A stretch of 64,000 bases of DNA from Paraburkholderia sp. BCC1886 (GCF_900996245.1 NZ_CAAJGK010000052.1:124001-188000), one strand, 5' to 3'. Counted from the stretch's first letter, positions 1-8,622 are shown. The notes: generated from the letters alone by a model not told the origin. Program-made: numbers and translations.

Positions 1-559
1 TCGCCGTTTCGTCGATACCGAACCAGATCACGACGAGCGGCAGATAAGCGAGCGGCGGCAACGGCCGATAGAACTCGAGCGGCGGATCGAGCAGCCCGCG
101 AGCGACGCGACTCACGCCCATCAGGATACCGACGGGCACCGCCGTGAGCGCGGCCAGCGCGAACGCGCCGAAGACGCGCAACGCGCTCCACGCCAGATGC
201 TCGGAAAGCGGTAGACCGCCTTGTATGCGGCCGTGGCATGCGTCGAGAAACGCCGCCCAGACCGCTTCGGGTGTCGGCAGGAACAAAGGCGGTAGCCAGT
301 GAAAATGCGTGGCGACCCACCACAACGCGGCGAGCGTCACGACCGAGATCGTGCTCAAAGCGGCGGTCGGGCCTTCGCCGGGCATCCGCCAGCCGCGCGC
401 CGGGCGGCGGGTTTTGCGCTGTGGCGATGCCTGCCGGTTCGAGGCTGCGGATGCCGATACCGTTGTTGCTGCGGTGGCGGTGGCGGTGGCGGTTCCCGTT
501 GCCGTCGTTGTGCCGGGGTTCGGGTTGGCGTTGCTCAGAGCGTCACGTGGAGCCGTCAC
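1..559 (-). CDS. tauC: Taurine/sulfonate ABC transporter permease TauC (3' end outside window)
   Basis: Inner-membrane permease of a taurine/alkanesulfonate importer; the C-terminal part runs off the left edge. Reading leftwards from a GTG at 559, the frame stays open to position 1. After a Thr/Ala-rich, apparently disordered N-terminus of about 70 residues it gives a membrane segment and then the TauC-typical stretch DPPLEFYRPLPPLAYLPLVV followed by IWFGIDETA. The GTG overlaps the tauB stop as GTGA, which supports translational coupling and this start, although a downstream ATG would remove the low-complexity leader. The extension is longer than in most TauC proteins. Assignment to taurine rather than another sulfonate rests on family resemblance. 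Confidence 0.85.
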   Translation of the reverse strand, partial: MTAPRDALSNANPNPGTTTATGTATATATAATTVSASAASNRQASPQRKTRRPARGWRMPGEGPTAALSTISVVTLAALWWVATHFHWLPPLFLPTPEAVWAAFLDACHGRIQGGLPLSEHLAWSALRVFGAFALAALTAVPVGILMGVSRVARGLLDPPLEFYRPLPPLAYLPLVVIWFGIDETA

Positions 560-1407
560 GACAGCACCTCCTGCCGACTTGCGCCGCGATCGTGCAGCCG
601 GCTGACCAGCCGCTCGCGCCAGTCGATGAAATCCGGCGACGACTTCACCGCGCGCGCATCGCGCGTCTCCAGAAAGCGCTTCGCGAAAGGCAATTCATAG
701 TTTTCGGCGATACGACCCGGGCCCGGCGTCATGACCACCAGACGCGTGGCGAGAAACAGCGCCTCCTCGACACTATGCGTGATGAAGAACACCGTCTTGC
801 GCGTGCGCCCCCACACGTCGAGGACGAGTTCCTGCATCGTCTCGCGCGTCATTGCGTCGAGCGCGCCCATCGGCTCGTCCATCAGCAGCACCTGCGGGTC
901 GCTCGCCAGCGCGCGGGCAATGCCGACCCGTTGCTGCATACCGCCCGACAAGGTATAGACGCGCGAGCGCGCGTGCTTCTCCAGGCCGACCAGCGCCAGC
1001 ATGTCGAGCGCGATGCGTTCGCGCCGCGCCTTCGGTATGCGCTGGAAGCGCAAGCCGAGCGCGACGTTTTCCAGCACGTCGAGCCATGGCATCAGCGCGT
1101 ATTTCTGGAATACGACGCCGCGATCTGCGCCGGGTCCGAGCACCGGTTCGCCGTTCAGACGCACCTCGCCCTCGGTCGGCTGGATAAAACCGGCGATGCA
1201 GTTGAGCAGCGTGGTCTTGCCGCAGCCCGACGCACCCAGCGCGACGACGAATTCGCCGGCTTCGATGCGCAAATCGACATCCTGCAACGCGACGTGGGGT
1301 GCGCCGCTGCGCATGCCGCTGCGCACGCCGCTGCGCACGCCGCTGCGCACGCCGCTGCGCACGCCCTCGTATGCCACCTGTAGCCGCCGGATTTCAAGCG
1401 TGCTCAT
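556..1407 (-). CDS. tauB: Taurine/sulfonate ABC transporter ATP-binding protein TauB
   Basis: Cytoplasmic ATPase that powers sulfonate import with TauA and TauC. Visible motifs are Walker A GASGCGKTT (residues 58-66), the ABC signature LSGGMQQR (153-160) and Walker B LLMDEP (174-179). The ATG at 1407 is preferred because the conserved start MSTLEIRRLQV follows it; the frame is open further upstream. The oddity is residues 15-34, five tandem GVRS/GMRS units encoded by 12-bp repeats, inserted between the first beta strand and the Walker A region, where relatives usually have a short loop. The gene is 283 aa, slightly longer than the roughly 255-265 aa usual for the family, which fits the insertion. 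Confidence 0.93.
   Translation of the reverse strand: MSTLEIRRLQVAYEGVRSGVRSGVRSGVRSGMRSGAPHVALQDVDLRIEAGEFVVALGASGCGKTTLLNCIAGFIQPTEGEVRLNGEPVLGPGADRGVVFQKYALMPWLDVLENVALGLRFQRIPKARRERIALDMLALVGLEKHARSRVYTLSGGMQQRVGIARALASDPQVLLMDEPMGALDAMTRETMQELVLDVWGRTRKTVFFITHSVEEALFLATRLVVMTPGPGRIAENYELPFAKRFLETRDARAVKSSPDFIDWRERLVSRLHDRGASRQEVLS
1306..1365 (-). repeat. In-frame 12-bp tandem repeat inside tauB (5 units)
   Basis: Five consecutive 12-bp units, reading ctgcgcacgccg on the + strand with one variant unit carrying gcatg, encode (GVRS)4-GMRS in tauB. Unit length is a multiple of three, so gain or loss of units changes protein length without shifting the frame. Confidence 0.9.
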
Positions 1408-1464
1408 GAGCGGTCCTCGTTCGCGGTTGGGCGGGAACAGCGCCGACGGCGTGCGGCACGACAA

Positions 1465-2487
1465 TCATTGCGCCGCGCGCTGCACGAATTGCGGATCGAT
1501 GCCGGTCGAATAGTCCGGGAGCACGTTCTGAATCGTGCCCTGCGTCTTGAGGAACGCCGCCGTCGCGGCCAGCGACTTCGCGGCGCCGGACTGCGCGCCA
1601 CCGCCCAGCCACGTGGACGACGCCTGCTGCGCCGCCGTCGGGAACGCGTACAGCGCGAGACTGGCCGGCACTTCCTGCGCGTTGGCGCCGGACTCTTTCG
1701 CGACGGCCTCGACCTGCGGCGAAGTCGCCGTCCATGCCGACGGGTGATCTCGATAGCTGGCATCCGTAGCCGCCAGCACCTTGACGAACCGCGTGACGAA
1801 GTCGGCGTTCTGCGCGGCGAACTTGCGATCGACGACGAAGCCGTCGAAGGTCGCCTTGCCGGTTTGCTGCGCCACCTGGCCCGAGGTGATCAGCACCTTG
1901 CCGCTCTTCTTGACCTTGGCGAGCACCGGGTCCCAGATATAAGTCGCGTCGATGTCGCCCCGCTCCCAGGCCGCCGCGATTTCAGGCGGACGCAGGTTGA
2001 CGATTTTCACCTCGGACGGATTCACACCCGCGCTTTGCAACGCCACCAGCGTATGGAAATGCGACGTCGAGACGAACGGCACACCGATCTTTTTGCCTTT
2101 CAGCCCGGCCACACTCGTCACGTTCGAGCCGTCGCGCGCGACCAGCGCCTCGGCGTCGTTAATGTTGTCGAGAATCCAGAACAGCGAGATGTCGACGCCT
2201 TGCGACAGACCCGCGGCAACCGGACTCGAACCCGCCTCGCCGAGTTGCACCGAGCCGGACGCCAACGCCCGGATCACATCGGCCCCGCTGCCCAGCTTGC
2301 GGAAGGTCACCTTGTACCCGGTGGCTTTCTCCACTTCACCCGTCGCCTGCGCATAGCGCCAGGGCACCACCATGTCCTGGTACGCGATCACGACTTCCTT
2401 GCTGTCGGCGTGCGCTGCGCCGGAGAAAGATGCGGACAGTGCGAGCAGCGTAGCGAACGCGGCCAGCGGACGGAGAAAGCGGTTCAT
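1465..2487 (-). CDS. tauA: Taurine/sulfonate ABC transporter periplasmic binding protein TauA
   Basis: Periplasmic substrate-binding protein that delivers sulfonate to TauBC. It has a typical signal peptide (hydrophobic residues 8-22, likely cleavage after AHA at residue 27) followed by an SsuA/TauA fold, with family stretches such as VVIAYQDMVVPWRYAQATGE and FKTPQ-free NMT1-like motifs, for example LKGKKIGVPFVSTSHFHTL. Length of 340 aa is usual. It is the first gene of the leftward tauABC run; tauB starts 57 bp after its stop. The upstream 270 bp are likely to hold the promoter, and sulfonate genes in this group are commonly under CysB/Cbl-type control, but I see no site clear enough to call. 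Confidence 0.93.
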   Translation of the reverse strand: MNRFLRPLAAFATLLALSASFSGAAHADSKEVVIAYQDMVVPWRYAQATGEVEKATGYKVTFRKLGSGADVIRALASGSVQLGEAGSSPVAAGLSQGVDISLFWILDNINDAEALVARDGSNVTSVAGLKGKKIGVPFVSTSHFHTLVALQSAGVNPSEVKIVNLRPPEIAAAWERGDIDATYIWDPVLAKVKKSGKVLITSGQVAQQTGKATFDGFVVDRKFAAQNADFVTRFVKVLAATDASYRDHPSAWTATSPQVEAVAKESGANAQEVPASLALYAFPTAAQQASSTWLGGGAQSGAAKSLAATAAFLKTQGTIQNVLPDYSTGIDPQFVQRAAQ

Positions 2488-2759
2488 CGGGAGCCCCTCT
2501 AGTGAGTGTTGTTTGGGAGGCTCGACTATAGGGAGAATGGGCGCGCGCGGTTCTAATTAATCCTCCATTGCTAATCACGCCGTTCGAGCATTGCTTTTCG
2601 CGCTGACTTGGATCGGGCGGTTGCCAAAGCGGACGATGCGCGCTGTTCTGGTCATGATCGCGCAGGGCTATGTCCGGGCGCAACCTGGCCATTCGGCCGA
2701 TTGACTGCGAGTGTCGTGCGGCGCGATGATCGCTTCGTCTTTCACGGTTCGCATTCTTC

Positions 2760-3203
2760 ATGACGTTTTTCATCGGCCGCCTGGGTTGGCTCTTTTTCAA
2801 TGTCGGCGTGCCGGTGTTCGGACCTGTTGCGTTGCCCCTTTTGCTGAGCTTTTCGCACTTCTATGGAGGGTCTTCGCGAGGTATCGTTACCCGGGTGATT
2901 CAGGACGGACAACTTCTTTGGGTCGTCATTTCTATGTGCGCGAGCGCGTGCTACGAGATCGGTTGCGCATTGGGTGGAGCGTCCAGCGACACCGCGCTTT
3001 CCTTCATGCTGGCGAGTCTGTTCCTGCATGCTCTGCTGATCGTCACCGCAACCGTTCTGGTGTCGTTCGGTGCGGCCGACGCGGCCTGCTTCCCGGCCGA
3101 TTCCAGAGACCCGAAGACGCGCGGTTTACTCATGTGGCCATCTTTGCTATTGACAGCCATCTCAACCGTTTCGTTTTCCGTATCTCATTATTGGCTAACC
3201 TAA
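2760..3203 (+). CDS. Four-helix membrane protein of unknown function
   Basis: I do not recognise the family. The 147-residue product is strongly hydrophobic with four likely membrane helices at about residues 10-32, 48-68, 77-101 and 123-145, joined by short polar loops. The third loop is the most charged (SRDPKTR). Codon use is less GC-rich than in neighbouring genes, for example many Phe TTT and Leu codons ending in T, which could mean weaker expression or more recent acquisition. It stands alone between divergent tauA and the small gene at 3260. The ATG at 2760 is chosen because the hydrophobic N-terminus starts there; no strong ribosome site is visible. Confidence 0.6.
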   Translation: MTFFIGRLGWLFFNVGVPVFGPVALPLLLSFSHFYGGSSRGIVTRVIQDGQLLWVVISMCASACYEIGCALGGASSDTALSFMLASLFLHALLIVTATVLVSFGAADAACFPADSRDPKTRGLLMWPSLLLTAISTVSFSVSHYWLT

Positions 3204-3259
3204 CTAATCGCCAATCGACCAGGATATAATTTTTTCCACATCTGACACGGAAGACTCAA

Positions 3260-3394
3260 ATGCTCGGCATGCTCCACCGCCTTATCGAAGACCCTGCAAG
3301 GCGCGACCGCTTTATCAAATTCGCCATCCCTTTCTCGTTCGTCTGCGGCACGCTCGCTCCTATCTGCCTGGCTCTCGCGCGCCACTACGGTTAA
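3260..3394 (+). CDS. Putative 44-aa single-helix membrane protein
   Basis: A short open frame of 44 codons ends with TAA at 3394. The product begins MLGMLHRLIEDPARRDR, an amphipathic, basic segment, and continues with one hydrophobic helix (about residues 20-41) that contains two cysteines. It follows the four-helix protein by 57 bp on the same strand and precedes the rho-independent hairpin at 3443, so it could be the last gene of a two-gene unit. Codon use is plausible for the genome. No family is recognised. Confidence is limited because short frames arise by chance in GC-rich DNA. Confidence 0.45.
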   Translation: MLGMLHRLIEDPARRDRFIKFAIPFSFVCGTLAPICLALARHYG

Positions 3395-3442
3395 CCGCAT
3401 TTAGCGACAACAGGGACCGCATACAAAACCTCCCCACAATGA

Positions 3443-3469
3443 AAAAGCCCGCAACACGTGCGGGCTTTT
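3443..3469. terminator. Bidirectional rho-independent terminator
   Basis: Perfect 11-bp stem AAAAGCCCGCA / TGCGGGCTTTT around a 5-base loop, with A-run and T-run on either side. It lies between convergent genes, the small + strand gene ending at 3394 and lipA ending at 3506, and can serve both. Confidence 0.88.
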
Positions 3470-3505
3470 CATCTTGCGACAGGCAGGCAACAACCCTCAA
3501 CGCAT

Positions 3506-4525
3506 TCAGACCACGCCGGCTCCGTGCGCCTGCACATCGGCGTGATAGCTCGAACGAACCATCGCGCCCACGGCCGCATGCGTGAAGCCCATTTTGTACG
3601 CTTCTTCTTCGTACATCTTGAACGTGTCCGGGTGAACATATGAGCGCACCGGCAAATGGTGTTCAGACGGCTGCAGGTACTGGCCAATCGTCAGCATGTC
3701 CACGTCGTGCTCGCGCATGTCGCGCATGACCTGAAGAATTTCCTCTTCGGTTTCACCCAGCCCGACCATCAAGCCCGACTTCGTGGCGACCTCCGGATGC
3801 AGCGCCTTGAAGTCCTTGAGCAGCTTCAGAGAATGCGCGTAGTCCGAACCCGGGCGCGCTTCCTTGTACAAACGCGGCACCGTTTCGAGGTTGTGATTCA
3901 TCACGTCGGGCGGCGCTGCGTTCAGAATACCGAGCGCGCGATCCAGGCGACCGCGGAAGTCCGGTGTCAGAATTTCGATGCGTGTTTCGGGCGACAGCTC
4001 ACGCGTCTGACGGATACATTCCACGAAGTGCGCCGCGCCGCCATCGCGCAGGTCGTCGCGGTCCACGCTGGTGATCACCACGTACTTGAGCTTCAACGCG
4101 GCGATCGTGCGAGCGAGGTTGCCCGGTTCGTCCACGTCGAGCGGATCGGGACGGCCGTGGCCGACGTCGCAGAACGGGCAGCGTCGCGTGCACTTGTCGC
4201 CCATGATCATGAAGGTCGCGGTGCCCTTGCCGAAGCACTCACCGATGTTCGGGCAACTCGCTTCTTCGCACACCGTGTGCAGGTTGTGCTCGCGCAGAAT
4301 CTGCTTGATCTCGGTGAAACGCGAATTGCCGGTGGCCGCTTTGACGCGAATCCAGTCCGGCTTCTTCAGTTTTTCGATCGGGATGATCTTGATGGGGATG
4401 CGGGCCGTCTTGGCCTGCGCCTTCTGCTTCGCCGTTGCGTCGTAGGCGGCAACCGGCAAGGCGTCGGGAACGGGAGTAGTGGGAATAGCGGCAGTAGCGG
4501 CCAGGTTCGCGGTAACGTCAGTCAT
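3506..4525 (-). CDS. lipA: Lipoyl synthase LipA
   Basis: Radical-SAM enzyme that inserts two sulfurs into protein-bound octanoyl groups to make lipoyl cofactors for 2-oxoacid dehydrogenases and the glycine cleavage system. Both iron-sulfur ligand sets are present: the auxiliary cluster C86-x4-C91-x5-C97 and the radical-SAM C112-x3-C116-x2-C119. The C-terminal RSSY motif that ligates the auxiliary cluster is intact. At 339 aa it has a longer Ala/Lys-rich N-terminus than the E. coli enzyme. The ATG at 4525 lies 13 bp after the lipB stop, so the two are probably cotranscribed, and the hairpin at 3443 ends the unit. Confidence 0.97.
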   Translation of the reverse strand: MTDVTANLAATAAIPTTPVPDALPVAAYDATAKQKAQAKTARIPIKIIPIEKLKKPDWIRVKAATGNSRFTEIKQILREHNLHTVCEEASCPNIGECFGKGTATFMIMGDKCTRRCPFCDVGHGRPDPLDVDEPGNLARTIAALKLKYVVITSVDRDDLRDGGAAHFVECIRQTRELSPETRIEILTPDFRGRLDRALGILNAAPPDVMNHNLETVPRLYKEARPGSDYAHSLKLLKDFKALHPEVATKSGLMVGLGETEEEILQVMRDMREHDVDMLTIGQYLQPSEHHLPVRSYVHPDTFKMYEEEAYKMGFTHAAVGAMVRSSYHADVQAHGAGVV

Positions 4526-4538
4526 TCGTTCGATCCAG

Positions 4539-5288
4539 TCAGGCGGTGAACGCACCGGCCTGCGGTTGGGCGACGGCCGCGGGACTGCCGTCGAGGTTTG
4601 CGGTGAGACATGCTGCCAGCGTGCGGGCTACGTCGTCCCAGCCGGCGGCGACGCCAAGCGTCGCCATATCCACTGTTTCGAGTCCTGCGTAGCCGCATGG
4701 GTTGATGGCCAGAAACGGCCGCAGATCCATCTTCACATTCAGGCTGACACCGTGGTAGCTGCAGCCGTTGCGAATTTTCAGGCCCAGCGCGGCGATCTTG
4801 GCGCCGGCATGCAACCCGGCGTCGGGCCCCGGCGCCACGTAGATTCCAGGGGCGCCCGCCTTGCGTTCTCCGGCGAGATTATACGCTGCAAGGGTATCGA
4901 TCACGGCCTGCTCGATACGCGTGACCATCTCGCGCACCATCAGCTTGCGCCGCCGCAGATCGAGCAGCAGGTAAGCGACGACCTGGCCGGGTCCGTGATA
5001 CGTGATCTGTCCGCCCCGGTCGACCTTGACCAGCGGAATGCCGCTGTCGAGGGCAAGCAGATGGGCGGGATCGCCCGCTTGCCCCAGCGTGAACACAGGA
5101 GGATGTTCGACCAGCCAGATTTCATCGGGCGTGTCGGCGGTGCGCTCGTCCGTGAACGCGCGCATCGCGTCGAAACTGGTTTCGTAGGATTCGGTGCCGA
5201 GCCAGCGTAGCGTCGATGGCGACGCTAGCGGCGACGGCGCGAGGGCGAGGGCGAGGGACGGAGACGGGAGAACCGGGGTGGCGCACAT
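4539..5288 (-). CDS. lipB: Octanoyl-ACP:protein N-octanoyltransferase LipB
   Basis: Transfers octanoate from acyl carrier protein to lipoyl domains, the step before LipA. The family signature RGGQITYHGPGQ (residues 91-102), the catalytic lysine in GAKIAALG (K164) and the catalytic cysteine in NPCGY (C198) are all visible. The first 25 residues are Pro/Ala/Leu-rich and not conserved, so a start somewhat downstream is possible; the N-terminal repeat-like LALALAPSPLASPS looks like a species-specific extension. It precedes lipA closely on the same strand. Confidence 0.96.
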   Translation of the reverse strand: MCATPVLPSPSLALALAPSPLASPSTLRWLGTESYETSFDAMRAFTDERTADTPDEIWLVEHPPVFTLGQAGDPAHLLALDSGIPLVKVDRGGQITYHGPGQVVAYLLLDLRRRKLMVREMVTRIEQAVIDTLAAYNLAGERKAGAPGIYVAPGPDAGLHAGAKIAALGLKIRNGCSYHGVSLNVKMDLRPFLAINPCGYAGLETVDMATLGVAAGWDDVARTLAACLTANLDGSPAAVAQPQAGAFTA

Positions 5289-5372
5289 GATCGCCGCAGT
5301 TTACCGAAATCCTGGGATTCGCGCCGGACGTCGATCAGATCCCGACGCCCGGCAATTGAAGGCCGCGGCCCG

Positions 5373-5699
5373 TCAAACCGTGCGCCAGCCCCCGCGAAGC
5401 CGCGCCGCCAGCCGTTCTACCACCCGGGCAAACCAGTTGAACGCGCGTTCGTCGCAGCGCGTCGGCACGGTGAACGACACTTTCGCGGGCGAGGCGCCTT
5501 CGGCACTCAGCCAGAGCCGCTCGCCGCGCCGCAGACGCAGCACGTGGCCGGGTTGCAGCCAGTAATCTTCGATATCGTCGCTACGCGTCACCCACACCGC
5601 GCCGCCGCGGACAACTAGCTTGGTGCTGCGCGCGACCATCATCGGAATGGTTTCGCCACTGCGGATTTCAAACGCGATACTAGAGAAAATTTCTCTCAT
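5373..5699 (-). CDS. DUF2917 domain protein
   Basis: A 108-residue protein of the DUF2917 type, found mainly in Burkholderiales and of unknown function. It has a small cupin-like beta-rich middle (GGAVWVTRSDDIEDYWLQPG, then hydrophobic/polar alternation) and a basic C-terminus (RVVERLAARLRGG). No catalytic residues are apparent. It is transcribed divergently from the LysR-type gene starting at 5798 with about 98 bp between them, the usual layout for a LysR regulator and its target, so control by that regulator is a reasonable inference. Confidence 0.8.
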   Translation of the reverse strand: MREIFSSIAFEIRSGETIPMMVARSTKLVVRGGAVWVTRSDDIEDYWLQPGHVLRLRRGERLWLSAEGASPAKVSFTVPTRCDERAFNWFARVVERLAARLRGGWRTV

Positions 5700-5728
5700 G
5701 ATGCCCTCGCCAAAATTCGTTTCGTGGC

Positions 5729-5734
5729 TACAAT
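5729..5734 (+). promoter_or_regulatory. Candidate -10 box for the LysR-type gene
   Basis: TACAAT 64 bp upstream of the regulator start in the divergent intergenic region. No convincing -35 hexamer at 17 bp, which would suit an activator-dependent or autoregulated promoter. Confidence 0.35.
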
Positions 5735-5797
5735 CCTAGGCGTAGCAAGGGTTTAAGCAAAACGATCTATTTTCACCTCTATGTGAGAAATATTGCG

Positions 5798-6799
5798 ATG
5801 GACCTCCGTCAGCTTCCCGCTTTGAATGCCATCAAGGCTTTCGAGGCCGCCGCCCGGCACGAAAGCTTTTCACGCGCCGCCGACGAGCTGTTCGTCACCC
5901 ACGGCGCGGTCAGCCATCAGATTCGCGCGCTCGAAGCGGAACTCGGCGTCGCGCTATTCGTTCGCGACGGCAAGCGTGTGCGGCTCACCGACAGCGGCCG
6001 GCGCTACGCCACACACGTGCGCAGCGCGCTCATGGCGCTGGCCGACGCCACGCGCGAAATCCGCGCCGGCGACCGCGAGCGCCGTCTGGTCGTGTCGATG
6101 CTGTCGTCGTTCGCGGCGCGCTGGGTCACCCCGCGCATCGGCAGTTTTATCGAAGCGCATCCGCAATGGGACCTCGAACTGCTGTCCACCAACGCGCTGA
6201 CGGATTTCGCGCGCGACGACGTGGACGTGGCAATCCGTTTCGGCTTCGGCAAATACTCGGGGTTGCACGCGGAATTGCTGCTGGAGGAAATTTTCTTTCC
6301 GGCCTGCTCGCCGAATTTCAACGGCGGCAAGCTGCCTCAGACACCGGCCGATCTGGCCAGGGTGCCGCTGCTGCGTTCGGACGACGAGTTGTGGCGCCCG
6401 TGGTTCGACGCCGCCGGACTCACCGACTGGCCTGAGCCGAAGCGCGGCGTGCTCTATCAGGATTCGTCGAACCTGCTGCAGGCGGCCATCGACGGACAGG
6501 GGATCGCGCTCACCCGCCGGTCGCTCGCCATGCACGAGATCGCCGCGGGGCGGCTAGTCCGGCTGTTCGACGTGGACGGGCCGAGCCCGTGGCAGTACTA
6601 CTTCATCTGCCCGCCGCAAATGATGGAAACGGAACGCGTGAGGGCGTTCCGTGACTGGGTGTTCGACGAGGTAGGACGCTTCAAGCTGCTTTTCGAACGT
6701 GCCTGCGAAGCCGGACCGACGGCAAGCGCCGACCTGGCGGCCGACGCATTGCGCGCCGCGGCCCTTACATCACGACCTTCACCATCGGATGCCCGGTGA
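5798..6799 (+). CDS. LysR-family transcriptional regulator, GcvA-like
   Basis: DNA-binding regulator with an N-terminal winged helix-turn-helix (about residues 5-62; LNAIKAFEAAARHESFSRAA is typical of the GcvA subgroup) and a periplasmic-binding-protein-like effector domain (about 90-290). The ATG at 5798 is favoured over an in-frame GTG at 5783 because GcvA-type proteins start MDLRxLP. Its 3' end overlaps the 3' end of convergent ybeD by 35 bp. The last 40 residues are Ala-rich and likely disordered. Its target is unknown; divergent DUF2917 is the obvious candidate. It sits where E. coli has the LysR gene ybeF inside the dacA-ybeD-lipB-lipA region. Confidence 0.9.
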   Translation: MDLRQLPALNAIKAFEAAARHESFSRAADELFVTHGAVSHQIRALEAELGVALFVRDGKRVRLTDSGRRYATHVRSALMALADATREIRAGDRERRLVVSMLSSFAARWVTPRIGSFIEAHPQWDLELLSTNALTDFARDDVDVAIRFGFGKYSGLHAELLLEEIFFPACSPNFNGGKLPQTPADLARVPLLRSDDELWRPWFDAAGLTDWPEPKRGVLYQDSSNLLQAAIDGQGIALTRRSLAMHEIAAGRLVRLFDVDGPSPWQYYFICPPQMMETERVRAFRDWVFDEVGRFKLLFERACEAGPTASADLAADALRAAALTSRPSPSDAR

Positions 6800-7037
6800 G
6801 CGCGCGATAGATATCGTCGAGATGCGCGCGGCTGGTCGCGCGCACCGTCACCGTCAAGCCCGTGTAATTGCCGCCGCTGGACGGCCGGATTTCGACGCGC
6901 GAGGCGTCGACCTCGCTATCGAACTGGCGTACCACCGTCACGATGGTTTCCGCGAACTCGGGATGCGCGCGGCCCATCACCTTGATCGGGAAATCGCACG
7001 GAAAGTCGAACAGCGAATCGTTGTTCTCGGTGCTCAT
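6765..7037 (-). CDS. ybeD: YbeD family protein (DUF493)
   Basis: Small cytoplasmic protein of the YbeD/DUF493 family with an ACT-like beta-alpha-beta fold; role unknown. The family ends FPCDFPIKVMGRA near the N-terminus and GLTVTVRATSRAHLDDIYRA in the second half are clear. At 90 aa it matches the family length. It starts 4 bp after the dacA stop, so it is almost certainly cotranscribed with dacA, as in E. coli. The tail overlaps the convergent LysR gene. Confidence 0.92.
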   Translation of the reverse strand: MSTENNDSLFDFPCDFPIKVMGRAHPEFAETIVTVVRQFDSEVDASRVEIRPSSGGNYTGLTVTVRATSRAHLDDIYRALTGHPMVKVVM

Positions 7038-7041
7038 CGTT

Positions 7042-8283
7042 TTACTTCTTCTTGTTGAACATCAGCATCAGCGAATCCCACACGCGGCCGACCACACCGG
7101 CTTGCGGCACGGCCTGCAAGGCCACGATCGGGAATTGCGCGAGCACCTTGCCATCGGCCACCAGCTTCGCCGTGCCGACCTGCTGGCCGTTGGCGATCGG
7201 CGCGATCAGCGGATCGATCTGCTCGATCTGCGGCTTCACCTTGTCGGCCATTCCCTTCGGCACGGTGATGTACTGATCGCTCTTCACGCCGATCTGCACC
7301 GTGTCCTGCGCACCCTTGTAGACGCGCGGCGTGCCGACCACCTGAGCGGCCTTGTACAGACGCACCGTGTCGTACGCGGTGTAGCCGTAGTTCAGCATCT
7401 TCAGGCCGTCCTGCACGCGGTCGTGCTCCTTCGGCTCGCCCATCATCACCGCGACCAGGCGGCGCGACGCGTCGGCGGTGCCCGACAACGGACGCTTCGC
7501 GCTCGCGATCAGGCAATAGCCGGCCGCTTCGGTGTGACCGGTCTTCAGACCGTCGACGGTCGGATCGATCCACAGCAGGCGGTTGCGGTTCGGCTGCCTG
7601 ATCTTGTTGTACGTGAATTCCTTGACCGAGAAGATGTTGTAGTAATCGGGGAAGTCACGAATCAGGCGCGCGGACAGTACCGCGAGGTCGCCCGCCGTGG
7701 TGTAGTGCTGCGGGTCGGGCATGCCGTTCACGTCGGCGAAATGCGTGTGCTTCATGCCGAGGCGCTGCGCCTCGGTGTTCATCATGTTGACGAATTGCGA
7801 CTCGCTGCCGCCGACCAGTTCGGCGAGCGCGATGGCCGCGTCGTTACCCGACTGCACGATCATGCCGTACACCAGATCGTGCACGGTCACCGGCTTGTTC
7901 GCCTCGATGAACATGCGCGATTCGTCCGTGTGAACGCGGCGCACCGCTTCGCTCGGCATCACCGTCTGGTCCATCGTGATCTTCTTCGTCTGCAGCGCTT
8001 CGAAGACGAGATACGCGGTCATCAGCTTGGTGAGCGAAGCCGGTTCCGCGCGTTCGTCCGCGTTACCCGAGGCGAGCACCTGATTGCTGGTGGCGTCGAC
8101 CAGCACCCACGAGCGCGCGCTGACCGCGGGCGGCGGCACTTGCGCAAACGCCGCGCTCGCCACGAGCGTGGCGGGCAGCACGATACCGAGGGCAACGGCA
8201 CGGCTCAATGCAGGCGAAACGAAAGAACTGGAGATCGAAGCAGCGGAAGAGAAGGACGTGCGGCCGAGTGTGGAAAAACGCAT
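7042..8283 (-). CDS. dacA: D-alanyl-D-alanine carboxypeptidase (PBP5/6 type)
   Basis: Periplasmic, membrane-anchored penicillin-binding protein that trims the terminal D-Ala of peptidoglycan stem peptides. The three active-site motifs are present: S83-LTK (SxxK), S145-GN (SxN) and K247-TG. There is a long signal peptide, likely cut after AFA at residue 47, and a C-terminal amphipathic segment (RVWDSLMLMFNKKK) that anchors such enzymes to the membrane. The beta-rich second domain is also present. Start at 8283 fits the signal peptide; the frame upstream is not conserved-looking. It is first in the dacA-ybeD unit. Confidence 0.95.
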   Translation of the reverse strand: MRFSTLGRTSFSSAASISSSFVSPALSRAVALGIVLPATLVASAAFAQVPPPAVSARSWVLVDATSNQVLASGNADERAEPASLTKLMTAYLVFEALQTKKITMDQTVMPSEAVRRVHTDESRMFIEANKPVTVHDLVYGMIVQSGNDAAIALAELVGGSESQFVNMMNTEAQRLGMKHTHFADVNGMPDPQHYTTAGDLAVLSARLIRDFPDYYNIFSVKEFTYNKIRQPNRNRLLWIDPTVDGLKTGHTEAAGYCLIASAKRPLSGTADASRRLVAVMMGEPKEHDRVQDGLKMLNYGYTAYDTVRLYKAAQVVGTPRVYKGAQDTVQIGVKSDQYITVPKGMADKVKPQIEQIDPLIAPIANGQQVGTAKLVADGKVLAQFPIVALQAVPQAGVVGRVWDSLMLMFNKKK

Positions 8284-8622
8284 AGGGGTCGGTTCGTGCA
8301 GATAAATACATCGCGCGTAGAGCGCATTGTTTGGAAGGGCCGGTCGGCGAGCGTCAGGCCGTAAAAACAGCACGGCGCCCGTTGGACTTCCGGCCACGCG
8401 ATCGGTTCGCGCAGCACGCCTCGCATCCGGCACCGCTGCGCGCGTCGAAGCACCTACGCATCGCGCGAACCGCCGGGTGGGCAATGCTGCGCCCAAAAAA
8501 GAGCGCTCATTATACGCGCGCGCTGTCGCACCTCAGGCACCTCAGGCGCTTTAGGCCTTCAGGCACCAGCCGCCCGAAGAAGCCGGCGAAGGAAATGCTC
8601 CACACGAGCAGCACCCGCCGCG
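8284..8622. other. Intergenic region upstream of dacA
   Basis: 339 bp without a supported gene. It contains a -10-like TATAAT on the minus strand at 8514-8509, and a few short direct repeats of CACCTCAGG/CCTCAGGC near 8530-8550. Several frames are open here, but none has a start context or family resemblance. Confidence 0.5.
8509..8514 (-). promoter_or_regulatory. Candidate -10 box for dacA-ybeD
   Basis: TATAAT on the minus strand, 226 bp upstream of the dacA ATG, in a locally AT-richer patch. No good -35 hexamer at the usual spacing, so the call rests on the -10 alone. Confidence 0.35.
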
